From: Beijerinckiaceae bacterium
Lineage (GTDB): Bacteria > Pseudomonadota > Alphaproteobacteria > Rhizobiales > Beijerinckiaceae
DNA length: 64,000 bases
Assembly: GCA_947454485.1 (NCBI GenBank)
Contig: CANGJJ010000010.1
Span: 62,001 to 126,000 of the forward strand
Direction of reading: 5' to 3'
This document shows, one piece after another, positions 8,304-16,682 of the stretch (position 1 is the first letter of the stretch; every line of letters starts with the position of its first letter). The notes beneath the pieces are model-generated. The model worked only from the letters and a program-made list of their open reading frames with translations. It ran no database searches and was not told where the DNA came from. The position numbers and the translations under genes are program-made.

Positions 8304-9021
8304 CAAAGGCTGCGTCTGCGTCACAGGCGCTGGTGGCGGCATTGGGGAGACGCTCGTGCGCCGCCTGCTGGAGGAAGGCTATCAAGTCAGCGCATGGGAT
8401 GTTGCACCCGGCGCGCTGGGCGTGGCCACACATGCCAATCTCCTCTTCGAACGGGTTGATGTGCGTGACAAGGCCTCGATTGAAACTGCGCGCGACAAGG
8501 CACTGGCGCGCTTTGGTGCCATCTATGGTCTGGTGTGTCTTGCGGGCATTTACCGCACGCAGCCTTTCCTCGAAATTGATGATGCGAGTTGGGCCGATCA
8601 TTTTCAGATTAATCTGAAAGGCACTCTGCTTTGCGCGCAATCCGTACTGCCAAGCATGCGCGCGCAGAAAAGCGGGAGTATTGTTTTCTTCTCATCCTCG
8701 CTGGCGCGTACAGGTGGGCGCAATTCAGCGGCTTATAGTGCCACCAAAGGCGGGATTCTTGGTCTGATGCGCTCCATGGCGCTTGATGTCGCGCGTGATC
8801 AGATCCGCGTCAATGCGGTCTCTCCTGCCATTGCGGACACGGCCATGCCGCGCGCCAATCTTTCGGATACGGTTCTCGCCGCTCGCGCGGCGGCCAATCC
8901 GATGGGGCGCATTGGAACACCGCTTGATATGGCAGAGGCCGCCCTTTTTCTGCTCGACCGCGACAATGCCTTCATGACCGGACAAGATCTGCGCGTGAAT
9001 GGCGGCAGTCTGTTGTTTTAG
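8290..9021 (+). CDS. SDR family oxidoreductase
   Basis: A 243-residue classical SDR with CVTGAGGGIGET (cofactor loop), a CLAGI motif at the NNAG position, SSSLARTGG and the catalytic YSATKGG. The C-terminal DLRVNGGSLLF is typical. I choose GTG 8290 because GGAGGGG (8278-8284) precedes it by 5 bp and it gives the standard SDR N-terminus; an in-frame ATG at 8257 adds 11 residues inside the permease. Its place between the transporter and a second SDR suggests sequential oxidation or reduction of an imported hydroxy compound; the substrate is unknown. Confidence 0.88.
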   Translation: MSKPDKGCVCVTGAGGGIGETLVRRLLEEGYQVSAWDVAPGALGVATHANLLFERVDVRDKASIETARDKALARFGAIYGLVCLAGIYRTQPFLEIDDASWADHFQINLKGTLLCAQSVLPSMRAQKSGSIVFFSSSLARTGGRNSAAYSATKGGILGLMRSMALDVARDQIRVNAVSPAIADTAMPRANLSDTVLAARAAANPMGRIGTPLDMAEAALFLLDRDNAFMTGQDLRVNGGSLLF

Positions 9022-9030
9022 GAGAGCGCC

Positions 9031-9771
9031 ATGCATGTAATCGTGACAGGTGGCGCTAGCGGCATTGGGCGAGCCAGCGCAGTGCGTCTTGCGCGCCGCA
9101 TGAAGGTGACAATTGCGGATCGTGATCTGGACGGTGCGCGCTCAGTGGTCGACGAGATCAAAAGCGCTGGCGGTGAAGCGCAGGCCATCATCGTTGATGT
9201 TGCCCATCGCACAAGTGTCTTTGAGATGGTGGCACAAGCCACCGCGACTTTTGGACCTCCAGCTGCGCTCTTTGCCAATGCGGGCATTAATCGCCGCAAT
9301 CCTGTTGATCTCATCAGCGAGGCTGATTGGGATGTGATGATGGATGTGCATGTGAAGGGGATGTTTCTGTGCGCACAGGCCGTCATCCCTCATATGCTGA
9401 GCCTTGGCCATGGGACCATCGTCAACACAGCCTCCGATTTTGCCATCATGGGCGTTGCGGGTAACGCCACTTATACGGCGGCGAAGACGTCGGTCTATTC
9501 ACTGACCAAAGCGATGGCGGTTGAGTTCACGCCCAAAAATATCCGCGTCAATGCGATTGGGCCGGGGCCGATTGATACGCCGCTTTTGGCAACGGGCCGC
9601 ACGGCAGAACAACATGTAGCATTGCGCGCAAAATTTGCCGCTGCTTTGCCACTGGGCCGCATGGGGACGCCGGAGGATGTCGCCGTTGTTGTTGATTTTC
9701 TACTCAGCGACAAGGCCTCTTATATCTCAGGCCAATTGCTGCATCCCAATGGCGGTCAGTTGTTGTGGTGA
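9031..9771 (+). CDS. SDR family oxidoreductase
   Basis: A 246-residue classical SDR: VTGGASGIGRAS cofactor loop, NAGI motif, NTASDFAIMG and catalytic YTAAKTS, ending in YISGQLLHPNGGQLLW. AGGAGAG precedes ATG 9031. It is the last gene of the ABC-SDR-SDR unit and overlaps the convergent PCuAC gene by 16 bp at the 3' ends. It is not a recent duplicate of the preceding SDR, since similarity is limited to family motifs. Confidence 0.9.
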   Translation: MHVIVTGGASGIGRASAVRLARRMKVTIADRDLDGARSVVDEIKSAGGEAQAIIVDVAHRTSVFEMVAQATATFGPPAALFANAGINRRNPVDLISEADWDVMMDVHVKGMFLCAQAVIPHMLSLGHGTIVNTASDFAIMGVAGNATYTAAKTSVYSLTKAMAVEFTPKNIRVNAIGPGPIDTPLLATGRTAEQHVALRAKFAAALPLGRMGTPEDVAVVVDFLLSDKASYISGQLLHPNGGQLLW

Positions 9772-10262
9772 GAATGGTCATGTTCGGGGCGCGCATTCAT
9801 GGCGCGGATTGTGAAGACCACATCCACCTTGCCAGCATGCGCAAAAGTCAGTTGTGCCTTGAAGGTCTCACCTTGCTTGAGCGGACGCTTCAGACCAGTG
9901 AACATGATGTGATAGCCGCCGGGCTGCAATTGAACGCTCTCGCCGGGCTTGATCTCCAGGCCAGACGCTAAAGAGCGCATCGTCATGACGCCATTGTTGA
10001 GGGCCATTTCATGCACCTCGACCGCCTGCGAAATCTCGCTCGACCCGCCAATGAGTTTGTCAGCTGCCTTGCCTGAATTGCGGATTGTCAGATAACCGCC
10101 GGCAACTGGCGCAGCAGAGGGTGTTGCGCGCGACCAGGCATGTTCCACCGTCATGTCGCCAATATTCGCGATGGCTGTTGCCTCGCTATGCATATGTTGC
10201 GCGTTAGCAACGGTTGCGATCCCCAAAGCAAAGAGTGCAGCCAGCAGGGTGGAGCGCATCAT
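9756..10262 (-). CDS. Periplasmic copper chaperone PCu(A)C
   Basis: A 168-residue secreted protein with a signal peptide (residues 1-21, ending ANA-Q). It carries the Cu(I) motif of the family: His/Met in VEVHEMALNN, Met in VMTMR, and HIMF in GGYHIMFTGL (H(M)x10Mx21HxM). PCuAC proteins deliver copper to cytochrome oxidase in the periplasm. Both ends are His-rich (HMH after the signal peptide; HDHSHH at the C-terminus), which may add copper sites. Its ATG overlaps the stop of the MarR gene (ATGA), so the two are one operon. No Sco or cytochrome oxidase gene is adjacent. Confidence 0.92.
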   Translation of the reverse strand: MMRSTLLAALFALGIATVANAQHMHSEATAIANIGDMTVEHAWSRATPSAAPVAGGYLTIRNSGKAADKLIGGSSEISQAVEVHEMALNNGVMTMRSLASGLEIKPGESVQLQPGGYHIMFTGLKRPLKQGETFKAQLTFAHAGKVDVVFTIRAMNARPEHDHSHHNN

Positions 10263-10816
10263 CGCGGGGCCTTGGTGGACGTGGCGGTCGAGGGGACGCG
10301 GCGCTTTTCTGTGACCACTTGTGATTCATAGCGCGCCAGATTGGTGATCATCACACCAAGCGCGCGGCGGGTGGCGGCGAGGTCTTGGGGGTCAACGCCG
10401 ATGACGGCCAGATCATTGATGTCTTGGGCCAGCGGCACCAGCACATCGCGCAGGGCATGACCCTCGGCCGTTAGATGCACATAGATATTCTTGCGATTAT
10501 CGGGACGGCGCTGGCGCGTAATATAGCCCAGCCCCTCCATCGTGCGCAGAGCTGCGAAAGTTGTTGGCTCCATCACGCCAGCCAGATCGCTGAGTTCGCG
10601 CTGGGTAAGGCCATCGCGCACCCACAGAATGCGCAAGAAGGTCCAATGGCCGATGGCAATGCCGCGTTCGGCCAAACGCAACTGAAGGCAGCGGCCAAAG
10701 CCGCGGCGCGCATCGCGCACGAGATGGGCGAGGCGGTCGTCGGGGACGGTCTCGTACCATTCGAGCATCGCTTGCGTGACGCCGGGGCGGCTGGATTCTT
10801 TGATGGGCTTCGTCAT
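10259..10816 (-). CDS. MarR family transcriptional regulator
   Basis: A winged-helix regulator of about 185 residues. The winged-helix core runs from GHWTFLRILWVRDGLTQREL through VMEPTTFAALRTMEGLGYI to the wing RQRRPDNRKNIYVHLT. It is followed by the dimerisation helix and a Lys/Arg/Thr-rich tail. I start at ATG 10816; another ATG at 10843 would add nine residues, and neither has a perfect ribosome site. It is translationally coupled to the PCuAC gene, so it may control copper or stress responses, or aromatic efflux. A candidate operator lies upstream at 10875-10890. Confidence 0.87.
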   Translation of the reverse strand: MTKPIKESSRPGVTQAMLEWYETVPDDRLAHLVRDARRGFGRCLQLRLAERGIAIGHWTFLRILWVRDGLTQRELSDLAGVMEPTTFAALRTMEGLGYITRQRRPDNRKNIYVHLTAEGHALRDVLVPLAQDINDLAVIGVDPQDLAATRRALGVMITNLARYESQVVTEKRRVPSTATSTKAPR

Positions 10817-10874
10817 GCTCGCCTTATAGCCGAAGGGGGCCATTTGCGCGACCTGCTCTTTATGCGTAAATCAC

Positions 10875-10890
10875 ATTCATTGGCGTGAAT
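10875..10890. promoter_or_regulatory. Candidate MarR operator (inverted repeat)
   Basis: ATTCA-N6-TGAAT in an AT-rich stretch 59 bp upstream of the marR start. Size and position fit an autoregulatory MarR site. The assignment rests on position only. Confidence 0.3.
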
Positions 10891-11031
10891 TTTGCGCCCG
10901 TGCGGACTGATTTACCTCCCCTGAGGGGGAGACTATCCATTTTGAGACTCGTCCATGTTGATCTTGACCTTTGGTGCAGCCCATTGGGGCCTCATGTCCA
11001 TCACACCAGCGCGTAGCATGCAGGCACCCTG

Positions 11032-12720
11032 GTGAGGGCGCCCGGCTTATTCATTCGCCCGGCCATAGTGTTGCGTCTGCTGGCAGCGGCGTTGCTTGCG
11101 ATCCATGTGCTGCGGCTTTGGACGCGAGAGCAGATCTGCGCCAGCGTTGCATGGAACATGTGCCAATATCTGGTGGGCGACACGCTGCCTCTCGCCATTG
11201 TGGTCGGATGTTTGTTGCTGCTTTCAATTGTGCAGCCACGGCCGCGCCTTATCGGACTTCCGCCTTTTGCGACCATTGCATTGCTGTGCCTGATGACGGT
11301 TGTGATTGGTCTGTCAGGACGCACAATCATTTTCGGCGATTTCGACTTCTCGCGTGATGAAGTTTTGGCTGTGCAAGATGGTGAGATCATCGCGGGCGGA
11401 AAGCTCATGGCGCAGCTGCCCTCGCAATGGGAGGAGGACCGGGGCGCCCTGCAGCCTTTCTTCATTGTGCGCCTTCCAGACAAGCGCCTCATTCTGTCAG
11501 CCTATCTGCCGGTTCATTCGGCCCTGCGCGCATTGGTGTCCAAAATCGCTGATCCCGCCTGGCTGAATCCACTTCTCTCGGCTGTTTCAGTTTGGCTCCT
11601 TTATATGATTGGGCGGCGTCTGTGGCCGACGCGGCCTGATGCTGCTCTTTTAAGCGCTGTGCTACTGGCCTCATCGCCACAATTTCTCATCACTTCCATG
11701 ACGAGCTATGCGATGAGCGCGCATTTGGCGCTTAATTTGTTGTGGCTCTGGCTGTTTCTGCGCGACAGACCGCTCGCGCATCTGGCGGCAATGATTGTCG
11801 GTTTTGCGGCCTGTGGCCTGCATCAGCTGATTTTTCATCCGCTGTTTGTTGCGCCTTTCTTATTGAGCCTGTGGCAGGCCAAACGCTGGCGCCTGCTTGG
11901 TGCCTATGTGCTCGCCTATGGCGCGATGGGTCTGTTCTGGATCAATTATTGGCTGCTGCTGGCTCTCCTCACGCAAACGCAAATGCCGCAAGGTGCGCCG
12001 CTGGGCGCAGGCCTGTTGGTGCAGCGGCTGGCGGAGTTCATTGATCTGTTCGAGCCCGGCTTTGTTCCTTTGATGGGACAAAATCTGGTGCGCTTTGTTG
12101 TGTGGCAATCGCCTTTGGTGGTCGGGCTGTTTTGGTTGGCCCTGCGGCGCCAGCGCAGCTTGCATGAGGAGGCAATGGTGGGCGGCATTGTGCTGACCAT
12201 TCTGATTGTCTTCGTAGTCACGGCAGAGCAGGGGCTGGGCTGGGGCTATCGCTATTTGCATGGCTGTCTGGGCAGTCTGTGTCTGCTGGCCGGCGCCTAT
12301 GCCGCGCGCTTGCCACAGGGGCGGTGGGTTGGCCTTGCCAGTGCGCTGGTGGGGTTCTGTGTGCTCCTGCCGCTGCATCTGCGGGCGGCTGCTGATTTGG
12401 TGACGCCCTATCGCGAGGCGGTCGCAGCGATTGAGCAACAAAAGGTCGATGTGGTGTTGGTCGACACTGATTCCCTGCGTCACGGGGTCGATCTGGTGCG
12501 CAACCGCCCGCAAGTCACCAATCACCCTGTCGTGCTGGCACTGGCGGCCCTGCCCATGGAGCGATTGGCACAGATCTGCGCGGCCCACAGCACGCTATAT
12601 CTCGGCCGGGACTTTGGGGCGCTTCATGGCATCGAGCCATCGCCGGGCGAGGAGCGGGAGAGGGCACGCATCCGCCGACAATGGCTGGAGCAAGCAAGCT
12701 GCGGCCATAGGAAGGGCTGA
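11032..12720 (+). CDS. Polytopic membrane protein, GT-C glycosyltransferase-like
   Basis: A 562-residue protein with roughly 11-12 hydrophobic segments and a hydrophilic C-terminal tail of about 100 residues. After the third segment comes an acidic loop (DFDFSRDEV), the position where GT-C enzymes (PMT/ArnT-like) keep their catalytic acidic pair. Further segments are rich in Trp and Leu. I infer a polyprenyl-phosphate-sugar-dependent glycosyltransferase in the inner membrane; acceptor and donor are unknown. The start is GTG 11032, with no strong ribosome site visible. It stands alone, upstream of tRNA-Pro on the other strand. Confidence 0.7.
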   Translation: MRAPGLFIRPAIVLRLLAAALLAIHVLRLWTREQICASVAWNMCQYLVGDTLPLAIVVGCLLLLSIVQPRPRLIGLPPFATIALLCLMTVVIGLSGRTIIFGDFDFSRDEVLAVQDGEIIAGGKLMAQLPSQWEEDRGALQPFFIVRLPDKRLILSAYLPVHSALRALVSKIADPAWLNPLLSAVSVWLLYMIGRRLWPTRPDAALLSAVLLASSPQFLITSMTSYAMSAHLALNLLWLWLFLRDRPLAHLAAMIVGFAACGLHQLIFHPLFVAPFLLSLWQAKRWRLLGAYVLAYGAMGLFWINYWLLLALLTQTQMPQGAPLGAGLLVQRLAEFIDLFEPGFVPLMGQNLVRFVVWQSPLVVGLFWLALRRQRSLHEEAMVGGIVLTILIVFVVTAEQGLGWGYRYLHGCLGSLCLLAGAYAARLPQGRWVGLASALVGFCVLLPLHLRAAADLVTPYREAVAAIEQQKVDVVLVDTDSLRHGVDLVRNRPQVTNHPVVLALAALPMERLAQICAAHSTLYLGRDFGALHGIEPSPGEERERARIRRQWLEQASCGHRKG

Positions 12721-12744
12721 CAAAGCTATTGGAAGGGCGGGAAA

Positions 12745-12821
12745 TGGTCGGAGTGAGAGGATTCGAACCTCCGACCCCCTCGTCCCGAACGAGGTGCGCT
12801 ACCAGACTGCGCTACACTCCG
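12745..12821 (-). tRNA. tRNA-Pro (anticodon CGG)
   Basis: 77 bp including encoded CCA. Acceptor CGGAGTG pairs with CACTCCG. The anticodon arm CCTCG-TTCGGGA-CGAGG gives CGG, and the T-arm GGAGG-TTCGAAT-CCTCT is normal. Confidence 0.96.
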
Positions 12822-12847
12822 ACATCGCGCGCGGCGCGAACGGGCGT

Positions 12848-12876
12848 CTTATAGACGCGGATCCTGGCAGCGGCAA
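12848..12876 (-). promoter_or_regulatory. Sigma70-type promoter of tRNA-Pro
   Basis: On the minus strand: TTGCCG (12876-12871), 17-bp spacer, TATAAG (12853-12848), 26 bp before the tRNA 5' end, with a GC-rich discriminator as usual for stable RNA promoters. Confidence 0.6.
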
Positions 12877-12915
12877 GGGGTGCGGATTCCTGTGCAGGAA
12901 AAAGCACGGAGCCTG

Positions 12916-12944
12916 TTGCAGCTAGGCGAGCTGCGCTCTATGGT
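12916..12944 (+). promoter_or_regulatory. Probable promoter of tRNA-Gln
   Basis: TTGCAG (12916-12921), 17-bp spacer, TATGGT (12939-12944). About 50 bp of leader follow, with small hairpins, before the tRNA at 12995. Confidence 0.45.
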
Positions 12945-12994
12945 CCGCCCCGCTCGCATCGAGCGCGCAGGCCAAGGCAGTGCTTTGGCACTGT

Positions 12995-13069
12995 TGGGGC
13001 GTCGCCAAGCGGTAAGGCAGTGGATTTTGATTCCACCATGCGGAGGTTCGAATCCTCCCGCCCCAGCCA
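12995..13069 (+). tRNA. tRNA-Gln (anticodon TTG)
   Basis: 75 bp including CCA. Acceptor TGGGGCG/CGCCCCA; anticodon arm GTGGA-TTTTGAT-TCCAC gives UUG; T-arm GGAGG-TTCGAAT-CCTCC. Confidence 0.96.
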
Positions 13070-13195
13070 GCCTGCACTGAGCGGGCAGGCCCTGAAGCTG
13101 TTCCCTGCGGGCCGAAACCAGCTTCCCGCGTCCCCCTTTTATACTAAGGTCATACTGCCCTAGGGGCTCCCTGAGGGGCAAACTGATCGCCCGCT

Positions 13196-14140
13196 TCAGG
13201 CCCAGCGTAGCTTTTCCAAAAGCGAGCGGCCCATGACCCAGTCTTTGTCCTCTTCTGAGAGGAAGGGGAGAGCCTCGGTGAAATGGGTGATGCGCTGTTT
13301 CAGACTGCCCCGATCAAAGGAGTTGGTGAGGTCAGTCCCCCAGTGGCAGCGGCGTGGCCCATAAGCATCGAAGACGCGCTTGATCGGCTCGTTCATATCG
13401 CGCCAGGGATAGGCCTCTTTGGAATAGAGCGGCGTTGACGAGACCTTCACCGAGACATTGGGATATTTCGCCAAAGCAACCGTCTCGCTGATCCTCGCCG
13501 CGACGGATCCGTCCTGCACCGCTTCAATCGTCACGCCCAGATGGTCGATGATGAGCGGCAGGCGCGGATGACGCTCTGCGATTTTCGCAAAGAGCGGTGT
13601 TTGTCCGATGGTCAGGAACATAACGGGCAGTTCGATCTTCTCCGCCATGGGCCAGAACCAATCCGCGGTCCCATCCTCCAGCCATTTGGCTGCGGAGGGT
13701 TGGAAGAAAAAGCGCGCGCCGAGCAGATTCGCCTGTTCGTGCATTTTCGGCACGCGGTCTTTTTCAGCCGGGTCATTCAGATTCACGCGGCCCATGGTTG
13801 CAAAGCGGCCCGGATAGCGGCGCGCGGCCTCCTGCCCATAGTCAAAGCGCGTACCTTCGAGCGAAGGCGGCACGATCACCACTTTATCGACGCCTGCTTC
13901 ATCAAGGATCGGCACAACGCGTTCAATCGTCATGGGCTCGGGCAATTGCGCCACGGTTCCTTTCACCCAAGGCCGCTCTGGCGTGTCCGCCTTCCACAGA
14001 TGGATCTGTGAATCGACGATCAGTCTTTTGCGCGGCGCGGGCTGGGCATGGGTCATTTGTGGCAGCACTCCTGATGCGGCCGCGCCAAGCGCGAGTGTTT
14101 GAAACTGTCGGCGTGAAAGCGCGCGCTCTGAGCTGCTCAT
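13196..14140 (-). CDS. Tat-exported amidohydrolase family protein
   Basis: A 314-residue TIM-barrel hydrolase of the amidohydrolase-2 (ACMS decarboxylase/lactonase-like) family. A twin-arginine signal (SRRQFQTLALGAAASG, cleavage after THA-Q) implies export folded to the periplasm. VDSQIHLW carries an early metal-site histidine, although the usual HxH appears as QIH. IIDHLG and WGTDLT supply later His and Asp positions. The loss of the first His of HxH is common in this subfamily of sugar lactonase-like members. It is divergent from the Bug-type receptor at 14289, which suggests shared use of an imported carboxylate or lactone. Confidence 0.85.
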   Translation of the reverse strand: MSSSERALSRRQFQTLALGAAASGVLPQMTHAQPAPRKRLIVDSQIHLWKADTPERPWVKGTVAQLPEPMTIERVVPILDEAGVDKVVIVPPSLEGTRFDYGQEAARRYPGRFATMGRVNLNDPAEKDRVPKMHEQANLLGARFFFQPSAAKWLEDGTADWFWPMAEKIELPVMFLTIGQTPLFAKIAERHPRLPLIIDHLGVTIEAVQDGSVAARISETVALAKYPNVSVKVSSTPLYSKEAYPWRDMNEPIKRVFDAYGPRRCHWGTDLTNSFDRGSLKQRITHFTEALPFLSEEDKDWVMGRSLLEKLRWA

Positions 14141-14288
14141 CTTGTCCTCCCGGTTTTGCTTTGCGCCTTATTGAATATGCATTCTGTCCGGCCTGTGGGC
14201 GCGCAGCAAGTGGTTGTGCCGTCCCGCAGCTCGAATAAGATAGAGGCAACAAGCGATGATTGAGCATCGCAAAGAAGGGGAGGGGTCC

Positions 14289-15254
14289 ATGAGACTTGCG
14301 CTGCGAGCTATTGCTTTCGCTTGGGCTCTATGTGCGGGCCATCCCCTTGCTGCGCAGACTTTCCCGCAAGAGCCTGTGCGCTTGCTCGTTCCCGTGCCTG
14401 CGGGCGGGGTGACGGATCTCATGGCGCGCTTGTTGGCGCAGGGTCTGAGCGAGATCTGGGGCCAATCGGTCATGGTTGAGAACCGCCCGGGCGGTAATCA
14501 TGGCGTCGCTGCGCAGGCGACCGCGCGTGCGCGTCCTGATGGTCATGTGATGATGGTGGTGGCCGACACGACCTTTACCGCCAATCCTTCGCTCTCGCCC
14601 AAACTGACCTATCGCGTGGATGAGTTCACACCGATTGCCTTGCTCAGCCGCGCAACGCCCATGTTCGTCATCAATGCGACTGTGCCCGCGACCTCGATCC
14701 CGTCCTTTATCGCTTATGCCAAAGCCAATCCGGGCAAGCTCAACTATGGCTCTTATGGGATTGGCACTTATGCGCATCTGGGGATGGAGGATTTTAAGGC
14801 GCGCACGGGGACTGAGCTGGTCCATGTGCCTTATCCGGGGGCTGCGCCTGCGCTGGAGGGGTTGCTGCGTGGCGACATTTCGGCGCTGCTGCTCAATCTG
14901 TCGAGCATTGAGCAGCATGAGAGCGGCGGCAAACTGCGTATTCTGGCAGCAGCTGGCAAACGCCGCGCTGCCAGTCGGCCCGAATTGGCGACAGTGGATG
15001 AGCAGGGCGTGAGCGGCTTTGAGACGAGCAATTGGTTCGGCCTCTTCGGCCCTGCTGGCATGCCGCCCGCATTGGTGGACAAAATCCAGCAGGATGTCCG
15101 CCGCGTTTTGGCGAGCCCACGCGTGGTTGAGATGTTCGCCAAAAATAGTTTTGAAGCGCAGGCGATCACCAGCGCGCAATTTGCACAAGTGATCGCCAAA
15201 GATGCGGACTATTGGCGCAAGATTATCCAGCGCCTTGGTCTGCGGCTTGATTAG
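14289..15254 (+). CDS. Bug/TctC-family periplasmic substrate-binding protein
   Basis: A 321-residue receptor of the tripartite tricarboxylate transporter type. Signal peptide MRLALRAIAFAWALCAGHPL with cleavage after LAA-Q, then the family signature PVRLLVPVPAGGVTDLMARL, VENRPGGNHGVAA and GSYGIGTYAHLGMEDF. ATG 14289 follows a strong AAGGGGAGGGG; an ATG 33 bp upstream has none. These proteins bind carboxylates such as citrate or aromatic acids. No TctA/TctB membrane genes are nearby, as is common for orphan Bug receptors. The 3' end overlaps the convergent hydrolase by 4 bp. Confidence 0.93.
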   Translation: MRLALRAIAFAWALCAGHPLAAQTFPQEPVRLLVPVPAGGVTDLMARLLAQGLSEIWGQSVMVENRPGGNHGVAAQATARARPDGHVMMVVADTTFTANPSLSPKLTYRVDEFTPIALLSRATPMFVINATVPATSIPSFIAYAKANPGKLNYGSYGIGTYAHLGMEDFKARTGTELVHVPYPGAAPALEGLLRGDISALLLNLSSIEQHESGGKLRILAAAGKRRAASRPELATVDEQGVSGFETSNWFGLFGPAGMPPALVDKIQQDVRRVLASPRVVEMFAKNSFEAQAITSAQFAQVIAKDADYWRKIIQRLGLRLD

Positions 15255-16555
15255 CCAAGAGCGCTTTTGACGACGCGGCCGCTATTCTCGATATACATGC
15301 GCTCGCTCGTCATGGGCTTGCCAGCAAGGCAGCGCGTCAGCCATTCGGCTTGATAGATGCGCGGGTCGGGTCCATTCGAGACCGACGCGCCCGCCAGCGA
15401 ATGGCGTGAGTCCTGATAGATCATAAGGGCTTTTGGTCCGCTGAGCGCTTTCACGAAAGCCTCTGTATAAGACAGTGGGCAGAGCTCATCGGCCTCGCCT
15501 GTCGCGACGAGGAAGGGGATCTTGATCTTGCTGGCGAAGGGCCGCCAATCAATCGTCTTGCGGAATGTGTCGAAGGCGGCCTCATCGTGAATGCCCGACA
15601 TGAACATGAAGCGTTTTTTGAATGTGGGTGAGGCCTCATCAAAGATCATCTTGCCGCCGGGCTCATAGCAGGTGCCGACAACCGAGCAGGCTTTGAAGGC
15701 GGGCTCCTCGCTCACCAAAGCAGCCGAGAAGAAAGATCCGAAACTTGAGCCCGTCGCGACGATGCGCTCACCATCGATCTCGGGCCGCATGCGCAGATAT
15801 TTCGCGACCTCTTTGCCCGTGTCGATCCAGCCCTGCACATCAATGAAGAGCCCGCGCACGGGCGATTCCCAATAGCCGGGGCCTTCAATGGCTAGCACGG
15901 CATATTTGCGCTCCATGAAATTGTCGGCATAGAGCGAGACGGCGCGCTCCTTAAACCCATCCATGCCCGGCACAGCGACCACGACCGGGACTTTTTGCCC
16001 CGCTTGATAGCCGGGCGGCAGATGCAAGATCGCGGGCAGGGATTTGCCGCGATAGGGGATCTCCACCCATTCGATCTTGTGATCTGCGAGCTTCATATAG
16101 CTGGAATAGGTCTCGCGCTTGCGCGTGTTGGAATGGCGCAGACGTTCGCCATGCTCCTCCACGCCCCACATGGCCGTGCCCCAATAGACCGAGGCGATGT
16201 AGAAATTATCGCGCGCCGGGATCAGCTCGTCATTTTTCAGATGTTCTTGCGCGAGGGCTTCGCGGCGGCGGGCCAGCTGTTCAAAGGCTGGCACGATGTC
16301 AGCATATTTGCGCACGCGTTGGCGCACTGTGTTCATGTCAGCTTGCACCGCAAGGCCGCAGGCGCGCAGAACAACGCCGATATGGCCTTGGTCCCAATCA
16401 ATACCATTGGCCTGAATAATATTGTCGAGTACCCAGCGCTGTTCATCAAAGCGCTTCATCTTGGGCTCGCCCTCGGGAAAGCTTTGCGCGAGGGCAGGGG
16501 TGGCAAGACTGGCTGCGGCGAGCGGAAGCGTGCGCAGAAACTGGCGACGAAGCAT
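15251..16555 (-). CDS. Tat-exported alpha/beta hydrolase (FrsA/pseudooxynicotine-hydrolase-like)
   Basis: A 434-residue protein with a twin-arginine leader (MLRRQFLRTLPLAAASLA, cleavage after ALA-Q). A helical N-terminal region of about 150 residues is followed by an alpha/beta hydrolase domain: VVVAVPGMDGFKE oxyanion strand, nucleophile Ser in ATGSSFGSFFS, acid in VATGEADELCP and His in YQDSRHSLAG. The architecture resembles 2,6-dihydroxypseudooxynicotine hydrolase and FrsA relatives, which cleave C-C or ester bonds. Its location beside the Bug receptor and the Tat amidohydrolase suggests a periplasmic degradative set; the substrate is unknown. Confidence 0.85.
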   Translation of the reverse strand: MLRRQFLRTLPLAAASLATPALAQSFPEGEPKMKRFDEQRWVLDNIIQANGIDWDQGHIGVVLRACGLAVQADMNTVRQRVRKYADIVPAFEQLARRREALAQEHLKNDELIPARDNFYIASVYWGTAMWGVEEHGERLRHSNTRKRETYSSYMKLADHKIEWVEIPYRGKSLPAILHLPPGYQAGQKVPVVVAVPGMDGFKERAVSLYADNFMERKYAVLAIEGPGYWESPVRGLFIDVQGWIDTGKEVAKYLRMRPEIDGERIVATGSSFGSFFSAALVSEEPAFKACSVVGTCYEPGGKMIFDEASPTFKKRFMFMSGIHDEAAFDTFRKTIDWRPFASKIKIPFLVATGEADELCPLSYTEAFVKALSGPKALMIYQDSRHSLAGASVSNGPDPRIYQAEWLTRCLAGKPMTSERMYIENSGRVVKSALG

Positions 16556-16682
16556 ATGATCTTCCCTGATGGCGCTTGTGGGGACGCCTTGGCGCCAGTC
16601 TGCCCCGCGTCGCGCGCGCCATCAAGGCCTGTTTGAGCCTGCCCCCGGAGTGGTTAGACTGGCGCAGCTTCAGGAGGCTTTG

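Noticed and set aside
12849-13181. Minus-strand ORF across tRNA-Gln
   Set aside because: It translates the tRNA complement (FEPPHGG-type artefact); not a protein gene.
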